A stretch of DNA of 64,000 bases from Porphyridium purpureum (Eukaryota; Rhodophyta; Bangiophyceae; Porphyridiales; Porphyridiaceae). Positions 59,001 through 64,000 of this stretch are shown in pieces (within the stretch, counting starts at the first letter, position 1; each line of letters opens with the position of its first letter). The stretch spans positions 1,789,717 to 1,853,716 of the forward strand of contig VRMN01000004.1 in NCBI GenBank assembly GCA_008690995.1, written 5' to 3'. A program made the translations under genes and the position numbers. Under the pieces are notes generated by a model, which did not search any database, was not told where the DNA came from, and worked only from the letters and a program-made list of their open reading frames with translations.

Positions 59001-60701
59001 ATGCAAGACACCGGTCCTCCTGTGCCTGGCGACCTAGTAATAATCGCCCGGGAAAGAAACCGCAGACGGAATTATGATGGGCCCTATCTGTGCGTCGCTG
59101 TTGATGGCCATAAGGTCTCAGTTCGAATGCCGCCCACCGGTGCCGTCCGGATTTTTCATGTTGCACGTGTACGCAAATATCGGATCGAACCCGCTGCTGA
59201 GCTGCTAACGCAGCCCATATCTGCCCGCGAATATCGCTTGAATCCAGACCTGCAACTTCGCTTCAAGAGTTCTGACGAGGAGGAGCTTTCCTGGCTTTAC
59301 AACCAGGGAGCTTTTATTATTGCAGAACGTGTACCCACCAACGCCGTCATCGTCCCTGCAAAAATGGTTCGTGTTCTCAAAAATTACCGTACTGCTCACG
59401 AGACCACAAAGTCACGTTTGGTCGCACTCGGACATGTGGACGCTCAGAAACGCTCTCTTATTGTCGAGTCTCCGATGCTGTCGCAGTGGGCACTCAAAGT
59501 TATTGTGTCCACCACAGTTCAATTCGGCTGGACAATTCATACTCAGGATGCGAAAAAAGCATACTTGCAAGCAACGAAATCATTGCAGCGCCCCGTTTAT
59601 ATTGTCTTGCGTAGCGTCTTGTGCAATCTATTCTGCAACGCGGTCAACATTCCGCCCCGTGACATCTTGTACCTGCTCGTCGTCAAACCGCTGTACGGCC
59701 TATCCGAATCCGGCATGTATTGGTGGTTTTCCGTCCAGCACGCATTATCAACACTGTCGCTTGTTCCGACACCAATGGATCCGTGTTTCTTTATTCAAGC
59801 TTCAGATGGCCTGGTAGGCGTCCTATCGGACAATATCATTTACGCTGGAACGCGCTCATTTCTCGGCTCCTTGCAGCAAAAGCTCGCAGAATTTATTATG
59901 TCACCAGCTGAAACGCCTCCGCTCGAATACAATGGCGTACGACTTGAGCAGAATTTGCGAATGCACCAAACTGAATACCTACAAACGCTGCGCCGCTCCG
60001 CATTGGAAGCGCTTACGCCTGAGCAATTTCGTGGACGCATTCGTTGGCTTGGTCAAACTCGCCCAGATTTACTACCTCTTTCGCCATCGGCGCTCGATCT
60101 AGCGGATACCGCGAAACGTGTTGGCAAATACCTCGCTGAAACCGAACGTTGGTATCTGCCGTACGACCGCCTTGATGCGGATTTTCGAGTTCATGCGTAC
60201 AGTGATGCAAGCTTCGCAACCGATGGCACCCGGTCGCGCCTGGGTTTCTGCATTTTCCTGGTGGACGGTGTGCACCGTGCTCATCTTCTTCATGCAAGGA
60301 GCTATTTATCTCCGCGGGTTGTACGCAGTGTTCTTGCCGCCGAGCTGTATGCCGCGAGTGACTGTTTGGATTTCTGTCTAGCCCTGCAGCCCACGCTGTG
60401 CTCCGTGCATGTACGTGATGTGCCGATCACTTTATTCACCGACAGCCAAAGCATTTTTGATACGGTGCACAAGGCCAAGGTTTTCACTGAGAAACGGCTG
60501 ATGGTTGATGTCGTGCAGCTGCGAGAGGCGATCGCCACGGGCGAGCTACAAGACCTCGCTCACCTTCGAGCTTCCTCAAACATCGCAGATAGCCTTACGA
60601 AGTTTGATACTCGCCGTCTAATGTGGCACCAGTACTTCATGACGGGAAAGCTTGACCACGATGTACACATGGCAACCCAGCGGTATTCTCCGGAACTGTA
60701 A
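56064..60701 (+). CDS. Copia-B Gag-Pol polyprotein
   Basis: One uninterrupted frame of 1545 residues from ATG 56064. Gag (about 1-420) ends in two CCHC knuckles near 430-460 (CRNC...C, CHNC...C). The protease has VDTGASSNF (about 569). Integrase has an HHCC zinc region (about 710-750), QLDTFY (about 777), VDAGSAY and GRVERAHG (Glu). The reverse transcriptase has QDAKKAYLQA, KPLYGLSESG and, near 1254, VLSDNII where copia elements usually have YVDD. RNase H has AYSDASFATD (about 1378), LAAELYAAS and LFTDSQS, and the end matches the NIADSLTK block. It is intact except for the unusual RT active-site motif. A 3' untranslated stretch of about 620 bases follows before the LTR. Confidence 0.92.
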   Translation: MTRRGANVAAGASGEREREVSPAGEGIDAGHMTQISRDEGSTESSDQFDPSLLISMDLGSFSTEKRLAIEDLRDFVVMFRTYSGVALMVQMTRRLPRSSILDCGLFAREQFASFLTAAQVPGFRLSDPGVPTIDRFRRIYEDSNDSRSSATVLDANGRTPQRGAAPVTDTWQQDSGRLQASTVGHSSQPVVPPIVSVPGNEYGLARNSSTVSKMIRSEDIFYMDEYKDKISYYRWKQEALLTFARAEVTEHHRAPILGMMLGGTIKMFYTDKVQYNKSLNDAFELLDSKVFTGEFHEQMVDLFDGVKFRHIANRMRNSGNKGILHVLYHDTLKYAQGCLPTEYHGERRLLRALRNAVRDESFASAVLLKDFNTADDLYAHLVGCINIQSRIVRPSLPASQPRAQHQLFTRDLRHQVSSSSAAGSHAKKSSAPFCRNCSSPEHLAMQCPEPPKCHNCGSTSHFIAQCSETLNQKLQRAPVRNIRALLFSNEDMQASDIDPVLESVESFEEHNASGHDNSIEDELFYSAVNDMHIKYEHLQSIASATRSSGAIGLALLSQRMISDFWGVCVDTGASSNFCSLPQWQAFCALSNSPSSLRPVTMRSVGLDIGIFRIIGTGEFRLPVSSDVFLTVDVDVLDTSKAEDPQWPPLVLGLLTMDHHSCFPNNLTDALVFPTLQIEIPLIRKFGKLFIDPAIFARASPLLTYAELRKIHRKFNHASSERIQRIFDIADQPLSENEFSILARLSRQCHICQRFSKAPATFRLSANVEVNFNHTVQLDTFYLPHTQGERPMPVMHIVCEGTRFMSGQWLKHDSTSGALFEIFFLCWISAYNGAPHIVKVDAGSAYASREFQALANVHGIHVDVQPIEGHQSIGRVERAHGIVGIMYEKMILEDPDADADETLAHCFFVANSSCGLSGIPPCLMVFGSMPRMVISSIQDVPSQAARINALVLARRVYEEFIAKQYLNIALSRRHAALGSEMQDTGPPVPGDLVIIARERNRRRNYDGPYLCVAVDGHKVSVRMPPTGAVRIFHVARVRKYRIEPAAELLTQPISAREYRLNPDLQLRFKSSDEEELSWLYNQGAFIIAERVPTNAVIVPAKMVRVLKNYRTAHETTKSRLVALGHVDAQKRSLIVESPMLSQWALKVIVSTTVQFGWTIHTQDAKKAYLQATKSLQRPVYIVLRSVLCNLFCNAVNIPPRDILYLLVVKPLYGLSESGMYWWFSVQHALSTLSLVPTPMDPCFFIQASDGLVGVLSDNIIYAGTRSFLGSLQQKLAEFIMSPAETPPLEYNGVRLEQNLRMHQTEYLQTLRRSALEALTPEQFRGRIRWLGQTRPDLLPLSPSALDLADTAKRVGKYLAETERWYLPYDRLDADFRVHAYSDASFATDGTRSRLGFCIFLVDGVHRAHLLHARSYLSPRVVRSVLAAELYAASDCLDFCLALQPTLCSVHVRDVPITLFTDSQSIFDTVHKAKVFTEKRLMVDVVQLREAIATGELQDLAHLRASSNIADSLTKFDTRRLMWHQYFMTGKLDHDVHMATQRYSPEL

Positions 60702-61325
60702 TGTTGACCTGCCACCTGCCTGGTCGGTGAAAAGCCTTGAGTTTCATATCACATTCGACCAGTATACTATACACATGTGTGCAACAATATCTCGGCCTAC
60801 CGCTTCCCAGTCGCGTCCTCGTTTTCGTCGGCACAGCTGCCGCACTGTGTACAATGCGTCACCAGAGCCTCAAGTCATTCCTGCGCGTTGTCTTTGCGTC
60901 AGAGCTCGATGCAAAATTTACAAGGCCATTCAAGTTCAGCAAGTTCCTTCGCTCAGTGTGGCGAATTATTGCGCGCCATCGATCATTCAAGCTATCAACA
61001 ACATATTGGTGCTCCCACAAGCTTGCGCCTGACTCGTTTTCTCTCGTCATTTCATCTGCCAAGTCTCGACATGTCGTTTTGCCCGTTTCGGTACCGTACA
61101 ATGTCCAAATGCCGCCCATTTTTCGCGAGGGCGCCGGTCAATCGTTTTTTTTACAATCTCCAGTCCGCATTTCGCACGCTGTTTTTCGTGCTCCGTGCCT
61201 GTTTGAATGTCCCGTCGACTTCCTCCTCTTCGCTCGCGCACGTGTTTTCACACTCGCTGTGTGATTCAGCATTGCATTCTGGAATATGTCATTCGTGTGC
61301 CATCCCAGAAAGAAAAATAAGGGAA
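60702..61325 (+). other. Copia-B 3' untranslated region
   Basis: 624 bases between the Gag-Pol stop and the 3' LTR. It holds short overlapping ORFs (for example 60777-61343) without motifs and ends in a purine-rich tract at about 61308-61325. Confidence 0.6.
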
Positions 61326-61546
61326 TGTCAATTATTCGTGTGAATAATTGACCAAGTACAGGTGTAGCTGTACCAAGTTACTTTGAGGGTTACCCGAACC
61401 CTCAATTTCTTGACCAGCGTATAAATACGCGGCGAGCGGCGGCGGGAAAGTAGCACTAGAACAAAAATAAAGGTTAAGGGTGTATGGAAAAAGAACAAAC
61501 CTTCCGCCCCGTGGGATAGCCTGACGGGGGATAGAGATGAACGACA
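61326..61546 (+). repeat. Copia-B 3' LTR
   Basis: 221 bp, with no difference from the 5' LTR seen by eye. Followed by the target duplicate GTTTG. Confidence 0.95.
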
Positions 61547-61785
61547 GTTTGGTCCAAAAAATTGGATCTTATAGTGAAATAGCCCATTTTAATAGAAAAC
61601 TTATTTTTAACTCTTTTTTTAACATTGTCAACATCGAGCATGACGGTGAACCAAGGCGCGGCGCGCGCGTTTTTGTTTTCCCCAGACCTTCAGAAGGTGC
61701 TCAAAGGATCTTCGCTCGCTGATCCATCTCCTCGTGCGCAAGTGGAGAGTCTCCAGATCGAAATTGAGCGCGCAACGGCCGGACA

Positions 61786-62802
61786 ATGGCGCCGTGGCTA
61801 TCGGAACACGAAAAGGGGCAGATCGACGCCCTTGCGGGCCAGGAACTGTCGGTGCGAGCCATTGCGAAGGCTCTGAAGCCTCGCCCAGATCGCTCGCGAC
61901 CGTCCTATGCAACTGTGAGCCTTTGTCTGGCATCAAGGGGGCGCCGAATTGTCCGCAAGAAGCCAGGTCCGAAACGGCTTTTGAGTCGCAAATCGGAACG
62001 CCGCATCATTCGCGCCGTATCTGTTGATGCACTGACGTCCGGACAGGTGGTTCACGAGCTGCACTTGCAGTGCTCGGCCAGGACAGTGCGTCGGACGCTT
62101 CAAGCAGCAGGCCTTCTTCGCTACAAGCGAGTCTCGCGGAAACCTTCGCTGTCGTCTGACAACATCAGGAAGCGATTGGCGTTTGCCACCGCATTCATTG
62201 CGAAACCAATGGCTTTCTGGCATCAAGTGGTCTTTTCAGACGAGAAGATTTGGAGCTGCGATGGCCCATTCGGCTCCTCGCAGCGATGGGTCGACTGTCG
62301 CGCTAAGTCAAGTTCGTACGCCAGGCGCCAGCACTCTGGAGGTGGCAAGGTTCACATGTGGGCCGGTATGTCCCTGCGCGGCCTAACAATGGCCGTCTTC
62401 GTCGAGGGTGGCTTGAATGCCGTGAAGTATCAACAAGTCTTGCTGGAAGCCTTGCTTCCGTTCGGCCTGGAAGTGTATGACTTCAATTTCACTTTCCAGC
62501 AAGACAATGCCCCGGCACATACGGCCAACTCGGCAAAGGCGTGGCTCGACGCACTCGGCGTCACTGTGCTGCCGTGGCCTGCAAGGTCTCCGGACCTTAA
62601 CCCAATTGAAAACATTTGGGGCGTCTTGTCGCGCGTGGTTTACCGAAAAGGCCGCCAGTTCGCACGCGTCGCAGAACTTAAGGCTGCTGTGCTTGCGGCG
62701 TGGGCGACCGAGGCCCAAAAGTACGTAGTTCCACTTTTGGAGTCCATGCCTCGCCGTCTTCAAGCTGTACTAGTCGCGCGCGGCCACCACACCAAGTACT
62801 AA
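61786..62802 (+). CDS. Tc1-C transposase (Tc1/mariner DDE)
   Basis: 338 intact residues from ATG 61786, the usual Tc1 length. An N-terminal paired HTH region (SEHEKGQIDALAG, LSVRAIAKAL, GPKRLLS, then TVRRTLQAAGL) binds the terminal repeats. The catalytic DDE residues lie in VVFSDEKIW, FQQDNAPAHT and SPDLNPIENIWG. No stop or frameshift is present. The Copia-B insertion lies 235 bases upstream of the ATG (in the element's 5' leader), so the coding region is untouched but its promoter is probably displaced. The enzyme could still act on other copies if transcribed. Confidence 0.93.
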   Translation: MAPWLSEHEKGQIDALAGQELSVRAIAKALKPRPDRSRPSYATVSLCLASRGRRIVRKKPGPKRLLSRKSERRIIRAVSVDALTSGQVVHELHLQCSARTVRRTLQAAGLLRYKRVSRKPSLSSDNIRKRLAFATAFIAKPMAFWHQVVFSDEKIWSCDGPFGSSQRWVDCRAKSSSYARRQHSGGGKVHMWAGMSLRGLTMAVFVEGGLNAVKYQQVLLEALLPFGLEVYDFNFTFQQDNAPAHTANSAKAWLDALGVTVLPWPARSPDLNPIENIWGVLSRVVYRKGRQFARVAELKAAVLAAWATEAQKYVVPLLESMPRRLQAVLVARGHHTKY

Positions 62803-63031
62803 AGTCTCATCCTTCTTGATCTTCGTGTTTCTTTGTTACGTTCCAAAACCTGCGCCCCTCGCCAATACCCCCTTTTTGCTGTCTCCACTGCCCATGGGCT
62901 CTTTCCTTGCCTTTTCCTCCCGGTTGGACGCTCCCCCGTGTTTCTTGGGACGCGCGATCGATTGGCGTGCTCAAAACATACCCTTGTCTATAAAGATTCT
63001 TCACTTTTACACGAATTTCACTTTTTATGAG

Positions 63032-63059
63032 GGTGTTGCAAACATCTTGGCCAGGACTG
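63032..63059 (-). repeat. Tc1-C right terminal inverted repeat
   Basis: The reverse complement begins CAGTCCTGGCCAAGATG, matching the left repeat. TA at 63060-63061 is the target duplicate. Confidence 0.9.
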
Positions 63060-63061
63060 TA

Positions 63062-63451
63062 TATACCTTTCAATGCGTTAAAATAAAAGCCCGTACGACG
63101 TTCGGCATTCCTGGTGAAGCCGAGAAACAAATCTTCCTGCGGCTTCGCATGTCTCAAAGGTGCGGCGTGTGTTCCCGCCAGACGACAGGTGTCGCGTCGC
63201 GTCAGTCAGAACAGGGACGAAGCGCGTGTGCGTTCTTCAAACCGGAAAAGAAAACGGAAAAAAAAAAAAGTCTGTTGGATTTTAAAAATATCATAAAACG
63301 GTCCTATTTTGCTATACACATTTTGGGGAATTTTTCGTTTAAGCGTTTGTGCAAGGTTAAGCTAAGCAGGTGGGAACGAGTGTACTGGGTTGTGTGTCAC
63401 GTAGGATGGCAAAGAGGGGGCGCATGGCGCACGGTGGGACCCTGCGGATGA
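63062..63451. other. Right flank of Tc1-C
   Basis: 390 bases, AT-richer, with a poly-A run (63258-63269). No gene seen. Confidence 0.4.
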
Positions 63452-64000
63452 GGGCATGGGTTTTATCGCCGACGCGGACAGAAGGCCGTGCAGCAATTTC
63501 TGGGGCGGGCGGCGCGGATTCTATGCCGCCGCCGCTTTCGCAGAACCCTGGGTCCCGGTACGGGAGGGATCGCCGACACCCCAGCGCGCGCGGCGTTCGA
63601 TTCCAGATACAATGTGCGACCGCGGGAGACAGGTTTTGCGGGCCTCGCGCAAGGATTTGAGGGCGGACAGCGGCAGGAGCGCGGAGGGCGGCTTCGACAG
63701 CAGTATCCAGGGCAGCAGCCGCAGCAGCCACTTATGTGGCAGCGGAGATTGACGGAGCCGCATGTAGACGAGCTGGATCCGCTCAGTGCTTTTGCCATCG
63801 AGCAGAATCGACGCAGCGCGTCGCACTCGCGAACGGCGTCGAGGGAACTGGTTGTTGTCAGCTCTTCGGCAAGCACCGGCATCGTAGCGCATTCTTTGCA
63901 ATCTGGGCACGAGCAGCAGGCCCTTGCGCGCTCGGCGCAAACTCCGACATCCACCCGAACTACAGTTATATACGATGCCGCGCTCACGCATGGCAAAGGC
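63452..64000 (+). CDS. Partial Arg/Gln-rich open frame at the right edge
   Basis: I read this plus-strand frame as open from just after a TGA (63449-63451) to the window end, about 183 codons. It contains RGG-like and Gln/Pro-rich segments (GGQRQERGGRLRQQ, QQYPGQQPQQPLMWQR) and then less biased sequence (HVDELDPLSAFAIEQNRR, ELVVVSSSASTGIVAHSLQ). No early ATG is present, so the start is downstream (LMWQ Met) or in another exon. It may be the 5' part of a gene continuing to the right. Other frames on both strands here are also long because of GC content, so this is tentative. Confidence 0.33.

Larger units (their letters stand above)
55790..61546 (+). mobile_element. Copia-B: complete Ty1/copia LTR retrotransposon
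   Basis: Two 221-bp LTRs, identical by eye (55790-56010 and 61326-61546), with ends TGTC/GACA, flank a single gag-pol ORF. A perfect target duplication GTTTG lies at 55785-55789 and 61547-61551. A purine-rich tract (AGAAAGAAAAATAAGGGAA) abuts the 3' LTR. No standard TGG primer site follows the 5' LTR (GTGATCACTCGGG), so the primer is unclear. It inserted between the left terminal repeat and the transposase gene of Tc1-C, and recently. Confidence 0.95.
55753..63059 (+). mobile_element. Tc1-C: Tc1/mariner transposon with intact transposase, carrying Copia-B
   Basis: Terminal repeats CAGTCCTGGCAAAGATGTTTGCAACACC (55753-55780) and the reverse complement at about 63032-63059 differ at one position, and each is flanked by TA (55751-55752, 63060-63061). 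CAGT next to TA is the classic Tc1 end. Removing Copia-B and one target duplicate leaves about 1545 bp. It is a different subfamily from Tc1-A and Tc1-B. Confidence 0.93.

Noticed and set aside
1-64000. tRNA and rRNA genes
   Set aside because: I looked for T-arm (GGTTCRA) and anticodon-arm patterns in the intergenic stretches and saw no convincing cloverleaf; a covariance-model scan would be needed to exclude them.

Overview
The window is eukaryotic nuclear DNA. It carries a CORVET/HOPS subunit, secreted multidomain proteins, Ty3/gypsy and Ty1/copia LTR retrotransposons and Tc1/mariner DNA transposons. Host genes read as long uninterrupted frames with no clear introns. With a sedoheptulose-bisphosphatase-type enzyme, alpha-kinase and AIG1 GTPase genes, a Hedgehog-type Hint domain and BspA-like repeat proteins, this fits a compact, intron-poor protist genome. 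A unicellular red alga of the Porphyridium type is my best inference, but no marker gene here proves it.

Layout. 1-2.8 kb: minus-strand Ty3/gypsy element (Gypsy-A) running off the left edge. 2.8-9.6 kb: Tc1 element (Tc1-A) split by an apparently complete gypsy element (Gypsy-B) with equal 336-bp LTRs and a perfect 5-bp target duplication. 9.6-11.8 kb: no gene; a promoter-like or solo-LTR-like module and a G-rich minisatellite. 11.8-19.8 kb: three minus-strand host genes: a sedoheptulose-1,7-bisphosphatase-like enzyme, VPS11, and a membrane protein of unknown function. 19.9-27.1 kb: a decayed Tc1 copy (Tc1-B) cut by a minus-strand copia element (Copia-A), whose left LTR holds a solo Gypsy-B LTR. 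27.9-29.5 kb: a secreted trypsin-Hedgehog Hint fusion. 32.3-37.3 kb: two divergently transcribed AIG1-type GTPase genes. One is fused to WW-like motifs and a C-terminal alpha-kinase. 38.8-43.8 kb: mostly gene-free, with weak candidate ORFs. 43.9-48.3 kb: a 1474-residue secreted BspA/DUF285 repeat protein with PKD-like modules. 49.6-50.3 kb: a small secreted protein. 52.7-54.3 kb: a broken FAD monooxygenase. 55.7-63.1 kb: a Tc1 element with an intact transposase (Tc1-C) carrying an intact copia element (Copia-B). The right edge holds an incomplete open frame.

How it fits together. About 20 kb is transposon, and the nesting order can be read from target duplications: LTR elements landed in all three Tc1 copies. 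The host genes fall into carbon metabolism (SBPase-like), endolysosomal tethering (VPS11), nucleotide-dependent signalling (AIG1 and alpha-kinase) and secreted or surface proteins (trypsin-Hint, BspA-like, small secreted protein). I consider the WW-AIG1-alpha-kinase protein, with its divergent AIG1 partner, and the trypsin-Hint protein the most unusual host features. All family calls were made by reading motifs, without database searches.
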